Origin: Ovis canadensis
Taxonomy: Eukaryota; Chordata; Mammalia; Artiodactyla; Bovidae
DNA: 64,000 nt
Assembly (NCBI RefSeq): GCF_042477335.2
Contig: NC_091255.1
Location: 48,896,501 to 48,960,500, forward strand
Reading direction: 5' to 3'
Numbering within the stretch: the stretch's first letter is position 1; every line of letters starts with the position of its first letter. Both the position numbers and the translations under genes were made by a program. This document shows positions 33,201 through 42,534 of the stretch, in pieces. Below the pieces are notes generated by a model, which was not told where the DNA came from, did no database searches, and was given only the letters and a program-made list of their open reading frames with translations.

Positions 33201-36200
33201 TGTGTGGACTTAGTTGCTCTGCAGCATGTGGGATCTTCCTGGACCAGGGATTGAACCTGTGTTCCCTCCCTGCACTGGCAGACAATTCTTAACCACTGGA
33301 CCACCAGGGAAGTCCAATATCCAGCATGCTTTTGATATTATCTAATGCTTGATGGCAGATTTTTGACTTTTAAGGGTGAATTTGATATTTGGAAATGGCC
33401 AAAAGTCAGACATAGTTACGAATATTTTTGTTGGTGGTGCAACCTCAGAAAATGGGAAATGACCATCATATAATATTTGTGGATCTGTCTGACTGGGTTT
33501 GAAGACAATTCTAAAGAGGCTTTCCCGATTTTTTTTTTTTTTTTTGAGCAGTGAGCCTGTCGCTGGAAATATGTAACTTCTGTCGATGAAACTGTTATAC
33601 ATAATTTGAAAGGCACACATTTTAGTCTGTACTACTGAGTGCTGGAATAAGTGACATAGTCTATAAATGCTGTCAGGGAACAAAAGAGGGAAGCAGAATA
33701 GAGTGGATTGCTTTGAGAAAGCCTTGAGAAGATGGGAATTGAGTTAAATCTTCAAGGATAGGTAGGATTTGATAGTAAGGACTGGTCACAAGAGGAAAGC
33801 ATAGGTAATTCAGGTTATTTAGCAAATATTGATTAAATACCTGCCATTTGCTATACATCTGGCTGAGCTTGGAAACTCAGATGAATGGACACTGCTCTGA
33901 TTTAAGGAATGTACAGTATCCTGGGAAAGAAGCATATATAATGAATAATTATAATATAGCATAGTAGAGTAGTAGAGAGAGAGAGAGAGGTAACAGTGAG
34001 AGTGTGGATGAATGGTGCCAGTTCAACCTAGGAGGCAAGGAAGGAAAGAATGAAGGCGAGATCAGGTTACCCACGTGGTAGATTACTGTGTAAGCAAGGA
34101 AGATCGTGGGGTGATACTTGTGGAAGCTGAGGATTTGAAACTTTATGAGGTAGGAAATGCAGAGCCCTTGGAAAAGTTTGAGCTAGTATTTGAAGATTAG
34201 TGTGTTGTTGGTATGCAGAATGGATGGGAAGGCTAAGAGATCAGAAGCAAGGAAAACAATGGAGAGGCTTTTTGCAGTAGAACCGGCTAAAAGTGAGAAA
34301 GCCCTGACTTTGAATTGTGGAGGCAGGCGTGGAAAAGCCAAGAAGAAATCATCACGAATAAGTAGAGTTCTTGCCTGACTTGTCATGCGAAATGAAAAAG
34401 GGTCATGTATTCATTCTGAACTTTGTCTCTGGAAGAATGTGATGTTGCTGAAGAAATAGGAGGACTTCCTGGCGATCCGAGTGGTTGGGACTATGTGCTT
34501 CCAGTGCAGGGGGCACGAGTTCGACCCCTGGTCAGGGAAACTTAAGATCTCACATACTGCATCAGCGCAGCCAAATAAAGAAAGTAAAAATTTTGAAAAA
34601 GAAACAGGGCTGAGAGGAGGGGGTGTGACATTCAGCATGCTGCCCAGAGGCTCCTAGAGGCTGGCTCTTTGGGAAGGCACCGAGGTGCTCTTTTGGCCCA
34701 TGCCTCTCACATCCCTCTGCCCATCACTGTCTCTGCATCCAAGCCTAACTGCTTTCGATTCTAATTGCAGCTCCTCCACCCCCGCCACTGATGATCCGAA
34801 ATGGTGCCAGGGATGCCCCCCCTCCCCCACCACCATACCGAGTGCACGGGTCAGAACCCCTGAGCCGAGGAAAGCCCCCACCTCCGCCCTCAAGAACGCC
34901 AGCCGGGCCTCCTCCGCCACCGCCGCCCCTGAGGAATGGCCACAGAGATTCCATCACCACTGTCCGATCTTTCTTGGGTGAGTAGCTAGCAGTATTGGTC
35001 TCATAGCTCCTAAGGGACTTCACTGACTCCAGTGGCCACTGCACAGTGGGCATGGCCAGTTGGTACCCTCTTCACTGCAGTTCCTCTCCTGACTTCCTTT
35101 CAGACTTCTGTTCCCACCCATGTACATTGCTTTCCTTAGGTGAATTCTCAGCTCGACTGCTTTGGAAGAGATTAAAAGTAAAATCAGCAAGTGTTTTGCT
35201 AACTCTGAAGCCACTCTCTTGTTCCTCAAAGCTCATTATTTGTGGTTAGCTTATCTGATAATCCAAAGCCATTGACGAGCTCCGTTACTTTGAAGGAGTC
35301 ACTTCATTTTTCTGGACCTCACTTCCCTTATCTGTGAAACAAGGAGATTGACTAAAGGGACTAGAGTTATCAGGTCCACTTTTGCAAGGTTATAAATGAA
35401 TCTTGGGCTCCACCTGAGAGAGTCTGATTCATTAGGTCTGTCATGAAGCACCAAGTAAAGATTGTCCAGCAGGTATTGTTAGACCCTCTGTTGAGGGACA
35501 GGGAGGCCTGGTGTGCTGCAGTCCATGGGGTCGCGAAGTGCTGGACACAACTGGGCAACTGAAACTGTTGAGGAAGTCTGGAAAAATCTTCACGGTCCAT
35601 TTTAGCCTGCGCACTGTAGACTCTTTAATGATTACCTCTTCTCTGCTCCTGCTCTGGTCTGTTCCTATTAAGTGGACTAGGGTTTTTGCTTAGAAGGTGT
35701 GCCTTGTGGAATGTGATCAAGTCACACCCGTAGGAAACTTGAGCTTTCATGTAGAGGAGCTGTGGGAGGTGGGAGCAGAGGCCATGCCATGGCTCTCCCA
35801 GCTGTGTTACAGAACTCCCTGAGGGGAGCCGGACCAAGAAGGAATCACCTGGTCAAAATCTCCCACTAGCTGGTAACACATATTCCCAGGTTAGCTTAAT
35901 TTCTCCCAGTTTGTGGATTCAGTTCAGTTGGTTTCCCATGGTGATAGTCTTTAAGATGACTATGTCGCTAAAACAGAATTATATTTCCTTCCCCTCCCAG
36001 GCAAACAGTTGGGCTCCTTTACTGGGATATGCCTGGTCTGGAAACATCCAAACCAAAAGTTGTAAAGAACCAGTTTGTGGAAAGATGTAAAGAACCATTT
36101 CAAAGACTCATTCCTTAGTGTAAAGAGTCTTTGAACACACTCTGCATTCAAGGCATGGAGAGTAATACTGTTGCCATCCTCATGGGTTCACTGAGCAAGG

Positions 36201-36697
36201 CAGGCCCTCTCAGTGCGTCAGGAAGGGTTAGGAGTAGTGGTGAGGCGTATGGGAGCCGAGGTAGAATTAGGAATTAATTAGGCGGTGATAGGAGTTAATG
36301 CTGTATTCCTTTTGCAGATGATTTTGAGTCAAAATATTCTTTCCATCCAGTCGAAGACTTTCCTGCTCCAGAAGAGTATAAACACTTTCAGAGGATATAT
36401 CCCAGCAAAACAAACCGAGGTAAGAAGAGAATCAAGGAAGTTCTTCCATAATTATGTAGGCTATAGAATTGATGTGTTTTTCTTAAGTTAACATTTGCTT
36501 CTTCTTGTCTGCATTTTCTTAAAAAGACAAAACCTCATCCCAGGTTTTAAAGGATAGCTCAAAGAGCCTGTCTGTCTCTCGTTTTAGGAATGTTTGGGTG
36601 ATTCTGGGTCTGGTGAGTGACCTTATGTATGTGGTTTTTATTTATTTATTTTTCAGCTGCCCGTGGAGCCCCACCTCTGCCCCCCATTCTCAGGTGA
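21200..36697 (+). CDS. WIPF2: WAS/WASL-interacting protein family member 2 (WIRE/WICH), 439 aa, 7 coding exons
   Basis: Spliced coding sequence: 21200-21262, 24809-24941, 25614-25730, 26077-26733, 34771-34977, 36318-36419 and 36657-36697. The sum is 1320 nt, all junctions are GT-AG and all phases match. The product binds N-WASP/WASP and actin and tunes Arp2/3-driven actin assembly and endocytosis in the cytoplasm (family knowledge). Visible elements are an N-terminal polyproline run (4-17), a WH2 actin-binding motif (about 36-53, with LLQDI and KLKKV) and a glycine-rich stretch (about 67-90). A long proline-rich middle with several PPPPP profilin/SH3-type motifs follows. The C-terminal WASP-binding segment (about 393-425) contains [19 protein letters not shown]. 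The length is one residue below the human protein as I remember it. Paralogues WIPF1 and WIPF3 were considered, but the sequence and the CDC6 neighbour fit WIPF2. Confidence 0.97.
21675..22005 (-). mobile_element. CHR-2-type SINE (reverse), near full length
   Basis: Reverse element with the long CHR-2 body and intact B-box complement (GGGATTGAACCC), ending CCACCGGGGAAGCCC. A 130-codon open frame across it is SINE-derived. It lies in WIPF2 intron 2. Confidence 0.88.
22262..22404 (-). mobile_element. CHR-2-type SINE head (reverse)
   Basis: Starts with a T-rich tail and TTTTTGGCTGTACCAC, and ends with GGACTGCCAGGGAATTCCC, the head complement. Confidence 0.85.
22935..23281 (-). mobile_element. 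CHR-2-type SINE (reverse), split by a Bov-tA
   Basis: The tail side 22935-22960 (TTTTTTGGCTGTGCCTCATGG) and the head side 23186-23281 (ending GGACCCCCAGGGAAGTCC) are one reverse SINE, interrupted by a forward Bov-tA. Confidence 0.85.
22961..23185 (+). mobile_element. Bov-tA SINE (forward) nested in CHR-2
   Basis: Complete forward Bov-tA (TGGCTCAGTGGGTAAAGAAT to GACTGAGCATGCAGGCACGC). It is flanked by TGGCATGTAG at 22951-22960 and TGGCATACAG at 23186-23195, a 10-bp target duplication with two differences. Confidence 0.9.
23544..23772 (-). mobile_element. Bov-tA SINE (reverse)
   Basis: Full-length reverse copy from TAAGTCGCTTCAGTCATGTC to CCGCCTGGGAAACC. The B-box complement GGGATCAAACTC is mutated. 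Confidence 0.9.
24139..24254 (+). mobile_element. CHR-2-type SINE head (forward)
   Basis: Starts TGTTGGACTTCCCTGGTATTC. Flanked by 14-bp repeats GAAAATTAACCACT (24125-24138) and GAAAATTAATCACT (24255-24268) with one difference. Confidence 0.88.
24809..24941 (+). CDS. WIPF2: WIPF2 exon 3 (residues 22-65, WH2 motif)
   Basis: The acceptor CTTCCTTCAG ends at 24808 and the donor GAGA/GTGAGT follows 24941. It encodes the acidic/basic WH2 helix and the KLKKV actin-contact motif (residues 49-53). It ends in phase 1, so the lysine codon is split with exon 4. Confidence 0.95.
25614..25730 (+). CDS. WIPF2: WIPF2 exon 4 (residues 66-104, Gly-rich)
   Basis: Acceptor GCTTTCCAG and donor TCAG/GTATGT. It encodes [10 protein letters not shown] and the GGLFQGG motif typical of the WIP family, ending in phase 1. 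Confidence 0.95.
26077..26733 (+). CDS. WIPF2: WIPF2 exon 5 (residues 105-323, proline-rich core)
   Basis: Acceptor GTATTTGCAG and donor GCAG/GTAAGT. This is the largest coding exon. It encodes [22 protein letters not shown] and [12 protein letters not shown] stretches, which in the family bind SH3 and EVH1-type partners and profilin. The GC-rich composition produces long open frames on the other strand that are not genes. Confidence 0.96.
26967..27044. repeat. Composite (TA)n/(TATG)n microsatellite
   Basis: A poly-A run leads into a TA repeat, then about five GTAT units, a short unique gap, and a second TA repeat to about 27043. Likely length-polymorphic. Confidence 0.9.
27600..27797 (-). 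mobile_element. CHR-2-type SINE (reverse)
   Basis: T-rich tail, CGGCTGCCTCCGGTCTTAGTT segment and head complement ACCACTAGGGAAGTCC. Inserted in the L2-like region of WIPF2 intron 5. Confidence 0.87.
29255..29465 (-). mobile_element. Bov-tA SINE (reverse)
   Basis: Full-length reverse element with a well preserved B-box complement (GGGATCGAACCTGG), ending ACCACCAGGGAAGCCC. It is partner to the forward element 44 bases downstream. Confidence 0.92.
29509..29712 (+). mobile_element. Bov-tA SINE (forward)
   Basis: Forward element from CTCCCCTGGTGGCTCAGTGG to AGAGACTAAATAGCAAC. The B-box region has lost bases (GACCCAATCCC). With 29255-29465 it makes a long inverted repeat. Confidence 0.9.
30390..30525 (+). 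repeat. MIR SINE fragment
   Basis: Contains the MIR-type core CTGATCTGTAAAATGATATTCATAG and GAAGTGCTTTATAAACTG. Old and truncated. Confidence 0.6.
30885..31097 (-). mobile_element. Bov-tA SINE (reverse)
   Basis: Full-length reverse copy: GTGTGCTCAGTCCTGTCCAG at the tail side, B-box complement AAGGTTCGAACCTGG, and head complement CCACCAGGGAAGCCC. Confidence 0.9.
31492..32502 (+). mobile_element. BovB (RTE) LINE, 5'-truncated copy
   Basis: A 1.0-kb forward insertion is flanked by perfect 11-bp target duplications AAGAAATCTGA at 31481-31491 and 32503-32513. It carries the 3' part of the BovB reverse-transcriptase frame: the RT segment [11 protein letters not shown], the catalytic-motif region ending ADD, and downstream [11 protein letters not shown]. 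The 3' end is GACTGAACTGAACTGAA. The frame is broken by a (TA)n expansion at 31710-31731 and by later indels, so the copy is dead. The retained similarity suggests a relatively recent insertion. Confidence 0.93.
33040..33175 (+). repeat. MIR SINE fragment
   Basis: Diverged MIR text: CTGTGACCTTAGATAAATAGCC followed by CGTTTCTTCATTTATGCAATG. Confidence 0.55.
33180..33316 (-). mobile_element. CHR-2-type SINE (reverse, partial)
   Basis: Contains TTAGTTGCTCTGCAGCATGT, the B-box complement AGGGATTGAACCTG and the head complement ACCACCAGGGAAGTCC. Confidence 0.87.
33660..34380 (+). repeat. L2-like LINE fragment
   Basis: Phrases such as AGCAAATATTGATTAAATACC and GAGTTAAATCTTCAAGGATAGG resemble L2. 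A (GA)n tract lies at about 33972-33988. No coding capacity. Confidence 0.5.
34464..34592 (+). mobile_element. CHR-2-type SINE head (forward)
   Basis: Starts AGGACTTCCTGGCGATCCGA, has a B box with GAGTTCGACCCC, and ends in CCAAATAAAGAAAGTAAAAA. It lies about 180 bases before WIPF2 exon 6. Confidence 0.85.
34771..34977 (+). CDS. WIPF2: WIPF2 exon 6 (residues 324-392)
   Basis: Acceptor TCTAATTGCAG, donor TTGG/GTGAGT. It encodes three dense proline clusters ([35 protein letters not shown]) and ends with SITTVRSFL. The last cluster has seven prolines, which may account for the one-residue difference from the human length. Confidence 0.96.
35265..35350 (+). repeat. MIR SINE fragment
   Basis: Short old fragment with CTCACTTCCCTTATCTGTGAAA, the MIR 3' core. 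Confidence 0.55.
35488..35571 (+). mobile_element. BovB LINE extreme 3' end (forward)
   Basis: Contains GGGACAGGGAGGCCTGGTGT and CTGGACACAACTGGGCAACTG, the terminal BovB text, heavily 5'-truncated. Confidence 0.8.
36318..36419 (+). CDS. WIPF2: WIPF2 exon 7 (residues 393-426, WASP-binding)
   Basis: Acceptor CCTTTTGCAG, donor CGAG/GTAAGA. It encodes [20 protein letters not shown] and the following [13 protein letters not shown], the conserved WASP/N-WASP WH1-binding segment of the WIP family. The aromatic and proline positions known to contact WASP are present. Confidence 0.97.
36657..36697 (+). CDS. WIPF2: WIPF2 exon 8, terminal coding part (residues 427-439)
   Basis: Acceptor TTATTTTTCAG. 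It encodes [12 protein letters not shown] followed by TGA at 36695-36697. The preceding intron is only 237 bases. The exon continues as the long 3' UTR. Confidence 0.95.
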
Positions 36698-39600
36698 AGC
36701 CTGACTTGGTCCTGCTCCTCAGGAAAAGGATGGACCCTCTCCTCTTCTCAGATGGTCCCTTCCATTCCCCTGAAACCTGCATGACAGCTCCTGATGTGTT
36801 TCTCCAGTGCAACCAACCTCTAGACTCCAAGCGCCCTCCCAACTCACCTCCATCTATGCATCTCATCTCTGGACTTGGTGACCGGACTCTCTGTATTGAC
36901 AGCAGGGCCTGAGGCCCTGCACCCATCCCTCTAGCAAGCCCTGCTGGCCAGATGAGGAAGCAGCTTCCGTGTCTCCTGCTTTCCTCTGGGGAAAGGTGCC
37001 TTGTCGTGATGAATGAACTCACTGTCGGGATAGGGTGGAGAATGGTCCTCCCACCTTCTCCTACCCACTGTAGGGGGGTGGGGAGAGAGGAACTTGATGG
37101 CTACATTATCTTTCTTCATTTTAGGAAGCTGGTATGGCCAGGACTTCCGGGAGTGGGCATTTTTAGTGAAACAGGAAAGGAGTTTGCAGGGAAATGATCT
37201 GTTTTAAAGGTCAGGTTTGGAGCATAGGTAAGGAAATGGATCTGCTCTATTTTTAGGGGTATTTTGGTTTTGCTGTAACCCCACTCCACGCCCATACCCA
37301 GAAATAGGCTGGATAGAAACACTAAATACTAACCAGGTGAACTAAACATCAATGAAAAGAGAAGGTGAAAAGAACTGGGCATCCTTTCAGAGCTGGTCAG
37401 TTCCTCTGCAGCACAGGGATCAGGGGCCGTGGTGGGAGCACCCGGGGACTCCCTGCTCCACTTCCGCAGGTGCTGAGGCTGAGGGATGTTGTCGTTCTCT
37501 CACCACCTTATCCCCTCAAGAGAAAAGTCCCTTTCATTCATTCATTATGGATTCTCAAATCCCTAAAACCTCTAGTGAGAGATAGGAAAATAGGACCTTG
37601 GCCTTGGCCTTAACCTTGACCTCGAGGCTGCCTCAGTCTTTTACTGCTTGGCTCCAGAAGCCCCTGGCCCTTTCAGTCCTGTTCAGAAACTTCAGCCCCC
37701 AGGGTGACAAAGGAGGGAAGGGTGAAGCACCTTGTGGAAAGGTCCAGCTCTGTGGGCTGTGAAGACTTTTAACTAAGGCCCACCGGCTCTGAAATTCATA
37801 GCCCAGCTGACTGAGCAGGCTCTTCCCATTCCCTTCACCATTTAGCCACAAGCCTGCATAGGTTAACATTTCTGAGTAGAGACAGGTGAGGAAGCTTCTG
37901 GGGGGTCAGATTCCTCTGTGCCAAGAAGCACAGTGACTTGGGTGAGGTGTGCTTTGATCTAATTGATCTTCTGTGGCAGCCAGCAACATTGTTTCGTCTT
38001 CCAAGTCCTAGTTGAGCCCAGAGAAAATGGAGGTTCCCAGTCTAGGTAGGACCTGAGCTTGGATCATGGTATAGGGACTTGCCTTTCTCTGACAGCAGAG
38101 TGGAGCTCCATATCCAGCTGGTGTGGTTTGCTCAAGCCTTTGAGTGCAGACGCTGCTCAGAGCTTAGAGTGAGAGCAGAAGAACCATGCTGTTGTTTGGA
38201 ACGAATGGGAAGAAGTCCACGAAGACTTTTCACCAGATACGTCACAGGCTTTAACTGTCCTAGGGACTTTCCAATCTATTGGATCACAAACTAAGGGTCT
38301 TTTCATGGTGCCCAGTGAAACCCAGGTCTTCCCACTGCTAGATGAGAGAGCTCTTAACTTGGGTTGCTTGTCTGGGGTCTGCTGTCCTTTGCCATGCCCT
38401 GGACCATTCTGACTGTTGAGGCAAACCACAGTTAGGTCTGTCACCATACTCTCCCTAATGGTTCTTTTATTTATAATTCTTATTTTCACATCTGTTAGCA
38501 GTTACCTCTCGGCAGTATCCCTGGCATCCTGAAGCCAGGGGAGCTGAGAGAGGGGATGCTAGTGGAGGGCAAAGGAGAAAGTGCAGGACTTGACACCACA
38601 GCAGAGTTCCGGGGCAGACACTGACCGGCTACTGAACTTGGACTGTGAAGTCTTCCCATTTATTTTTGAAATGGGAGTTGATGCCTTTTGTACAATGTTA
38701 TCAAAGTGTTACCTTCCCCCGCTACCCCCCACTACTCAAACACAGAGCATTGAAATAAGCGTTACATGTAAAAGCCAAACCCCAGGTTTTCATTGGGGCT
38801 CCTTCATCCTCCCCTGTGACCTGCTGCCCCCCATATTCCCCAGAATCTGGACTGTGTCATGTGGGTATGGATTGTACGTTCAGTTTCTTGGCCTCATGGG
38901 AAAAGGCCTGGGACTAGATCTAGTCAGCTGGATTTTCTTCCGCAGAGCATGTTGATGACACAGTACCTATTTAAATGTCTTTGCCTTATACCTTATTTGG
39001 TCCCTCTGTTAATAACAGATTTATTATCATGTATATTTACTATTGAAGAATGGGAATGTGAGCCTCATAGTTACTGATCTATTTTGTACGCTGTAAAAAG
39101 CTTGTAATATAGGTTTGAGGTGGGCTGGCTATAAGAGCACTAAAACTTCTCACCTTTTAAACTGCTCTTTTTAATCTGCTTGTGGGAATGTCGTCTCTTC
39201 AGTGGAAGATTGGGTGGTCTCATGTTGAGGCTGTTGCCCAGTCCCATTAGCCCCCTTATTCCTTCCTGGAAGGAAGAGACGTTGCCCAGCTAAGCATCAG
39301 GAAGCTGTGCTAAAAGCCCTTGTGTGGGTTTGGTTTTATGCTGTTTTTCTCGGGTGGGAAAAACTTAATAGTTGTTTCTTACTGCCCTTTCTGGGAAACA
39401 GGCCAGTGGCCTCCAGGTTTTTCAATGAGCTTGATGTCCCCATGTCCTTCATCTCTGGTTCCCAAACCTGGATCACAGCACTGTAATATTCCAGGTTTTC
39501 TCTCTGGTGGGGGTTTCCTCCAGCCACAGCGCCCCCAGTAGTTTCACTGCCTGGGCCTGCTGAGCGAGAGCACTTCGGGTCATCCCACCAACAGATGGGA

Positions 39601-40715
39601 GGCTCCGGCCTCCAGAAAGTATACCAGCTCTCTCAGCTGGCGGAGGCAAGGAGACTGGCCACTGCACTGGGGGCATCCCCTCACCCCACAGCTTCCCAAC
39701 TTGAAACCCAGACTCACCTCCAGGGAGAGGTGAGAGAAAATTGTAAATAGACTTGCTACAGAGCAACTCAGGGTTGGGGTGTGTTTTAATTCTCCTGATC
39801 ACTTGAAATAATCTGTAGGCTGCGTGCTTATGGGAGTGGGGGAGAAGTGTGACTCCAGGGTCCTTCCCTTCTGCAAAGCTCTGGGGGTGGAGTAAAGGGC
39901 GGCTGAGGCCCTTTGATGGCACTACACTGAGCTGTCTGTTCTTCTGGAAACCCAACCTACAATGAGCTACAGATCAGATTCCTGACATTCCAGTTGTAGG
40001 CTTGCTTTCCCTGTTGAATCTCAGTCCCCAGCTCCACGTGGTCATGGTGGTTCTCTGGGCGCCACCCTAACTTAGGGAATGGGAGGCATTACAACTCTGC
40101 CTTCAGCACTCGTCTCTTAAAAGCAGAATGAAGCAAAACGACAACCACCGTCAAAACACTTAGAAAAACAAAATAAAGGATGACTAACCGAAGGAAGGGT
40201 TTGGTTCCATTCAACTCCACGTTCATTGTGCCTTTACTTGTGTTAGACTTCTGTGCTTTCTTCCTCTGTCCCTCTTTGAAGCAATTAAATCTTCCTTGAT
40301 AACTGCTGTTTCCTTCTTTCTACTCTTGTTTCCGACAAGTGAGTGGGTTCCCTCTCTTAACTGTCTTGAACCTCATTCCGCTGGTGGCAGAGGGGCTGAG
40401 CCTTCTCTTCTCATGTCTAGCCTTTGTCTTTTCGCATGGCGACCAGCACGGGAGCCCTCATCAACACTGAATGCAAGACTAGAGTGATGTGTGTGAACAG
40501 CGTGTGTATGTATGTGTGCGTCCATCTTGGCATGTCGATCAGTTTCTCTCTTTTTAAGAAATAATTTATTGTATGATTTATTTTGGCGTTGTTTCTGATT
40601 AAAGTACTCCCTCCCCCACTTAGCATTGATGCCCCCCCATCCCCCCGCCCCAAATGTGTAATCTGGTCTCAGGTTGGATTCTTTGGTACATTTCTTCTGG
40701 ATGCCGTGCAGTTTA

Positions 40716-40721
40716 ATTAAA
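40716..40721 (+). promoter_or_regulatory. WIPF2: Candidate WIPF2 polyadenylation signal (ATTAAA)
   Basis: ATTAAA is followed within 40 bases by an A-rich stretch and then CTGTGTACTCTTGTCTGGG, a GU-rich downstream element. A plausible main cleavage site lies near 40740. Confidence 0.4.
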
Positions 40722-41522
40722 CCTTGCTAAAAAACAAACACAAAAACCTGAAAACTGTGTACTCTTGTCTGGGATACTGCCGCAAGTGGTGGCAGAGAGT
40801 GGGAAGAAGTCTGCTGTCTCAGGGGTGTCGTTTGACTCTAGGTCCCCTTGAGACAGTAGAAACACTCACTTGGACATAAGCACCTGCAGCTTCCTGAGAA
40901 TTTTCCCCCCTCCTCTCCTGCTGTGTTTGGAAACTCAGTTCCACTTCACCAAGCTGACCAGGTGATCCTGAGAGTTGGTCATTATTTGTATTTGCCACTA
41001 ACTCTCCTTGGCCCATGGTTTCAGGGAGCCCAAGGAGATCCCCCAGGCCTTGTCTCTCTGTCCCTGATGGTTCTCTCCGCCTGTACGCATGGTGGATTCT
41101 CACGGTGAGGTGTGAAGAAAAGGTGAGGGCAGAACACGGACTGTGTGTGTCGGTTTTTTTATGTGGATGTTGGCTTTTCTCCTTCACTCCTTTTTAAGTT
41201 GAAATCTTAGCTGACTTCCTTGAACTTTGACTTTAGGTGTCGAAATTGAACCAGACAGTCTCGGCTTACTGTGGTCAGCTGACATAATCACCATGGATTT
41301 AATGAGCTTAACCTGTACTTTCATCACTAGCAGAGGTCTTGGAATTATTTCCTGGACCGATTCATAACGGGTGTGTGGATGAGTCACTCGCATAGTTTTG
41401 ATATAAAAACCTATGGGGGAGGGAGTGGGGGGTGGGGGAAGGGCCTCCTTTCATTTTCATCCATATTTGCCAGATAGGCCGAATTCTTGATTCTTTGATT
41501 CATCGTTGTTATTAATATGATA

Positions 41523-41528
41523 AATAAA
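41523..41528 (+). promoter_or_regulatory. WIPF2: Candidate distal WIPF2 polyadenylation signal (AATAAA)
   Basis: Canonical AATAAA is followed about 25 bases later by TTGTTCCTCCTGTGCCTTTG. This would give the longest 3' UTR form. Confidence 0.4.
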
Positions 41529-42139
41529 CTACCTATTTATTGATGTAATTGTTCCTCCTGTGCCTTTGAATAGCTCTCAAATGGAGCTTGCCTAAATGAC
41601 CCTTAACTTCTAACTTCCTATCAGCTCTCTCTGTCCTTTTGGGATGATATTGCTAGTCACACCCACCAGTGCGCACAAAGACATGCGCACAGACTCACAA
41701 AAGGATGCCAGACAGGTTCTTCCTGTGTGATTTCATTCCTTCCCCCATGATACTGTGTGTGAATTAGCAGGTGATAAGGACACTAGTCTGTCCCACTTTT
41801 AACTATTACCGAGGCATACCTGCTTACAGCGAAAGTGTCACTTCAGTGTTTCCTGACCCAGCCCAGCCACAAACTGCAAGTTACTGTAAGGAAGCTGCCT
41901 GTCTCTGACTCCCCATTACTCTGCAGACAGAGTTAAAAGGACTAAAGGATCCTCATCACCCTGGAGGATAACGATGGAGAGATGCTTTGTCTCTGACATC
42001 ACTGGAGCCCAGTCTGGATCATTTTACACATAATTCATTCTCCACTCCTAGGTTTAGGCGAATGTGAGACTTAAAGGACTGTATGCTGTCTGACCACAAA
42101 AAATGTTCACACAAAAGATGGATAGCTGCTTGGCAGGAA

Positions 42140-42310
42140 TATCTTTTCCATTCATTCAGCAAGCACTGATTGCATATTTTAGCTCTGTGCCAGACACTGA
42201 CAGTATGAAGATGAATAGGACATGGTCTTTGCCTCTAAGGAGCTCACAGTCTAGCAGGAGAGCAGAACAGCCACCAGGAGAAACCTATGAGGTATACTAA
42301 GAGTCTTTAT
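42140..42310 (+). repeat. L2 LINE 3' fragment
   Basis: TTCAGCAAGCACTGATTGCA, GTGCCAGACACTGACAG and AAGGAGCTCACAGTCTAGCA are classic L2 3'-end phrases. Confidence 0.75.
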
Positions 42311-42534
42311 GGTAATTAGCCAGGGAAGGATGGTGAGCAGCATTGCAGACATAGGAAACAGCACAGAAGAGGCACAGAAGCAAGAAACATGATGGTATCT
42401 CATCGTAACTACTGGAGTACTGGAAAGAGAAAGCTTCAAGTAGGTATCCTTTCAGAGACCTTTCAACCTGGACATTCTGCAGTTCTCTGCCTGCTTCCCC
42501 AGTAGTCCCTAACTCTTGTAGGCTTTTCTTGGAC

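Larger units (their letters stand above)
36698..41550 (+). other. WIPF2: WIPF2 3' UTR (end uncertain)
   Basis: A stretch of about 4-4.8 kb is free of recent SINEs, unlike the introns around it, as expected of a long conserved 3' UTR. Candidate polyadenylation signals are AATAAA at 40172, ATTAAA at 40598, ATTAAA at 40716 and AATAAA at 41523. The last two are each followed by GT-rich sequence. I favour one of these two. Open frames inside (for example 39473-39955 on the minus strand) have no recognisable protein. Confidence 0.6.

Noticed and set aside
34685-35053. Open frames on both strands around WIPF2 exon 6, including a glycine-rich minus-strand frame
   Set aside because: The antisense glycine runs are the complement of the proline codons in exon 6.
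39473-39955. 160-codon minus-strand frame in the WIPF2 3' UTR
   Set aside because: No recognisable domain, no splice context and a location in a long UTR. Likely chance.
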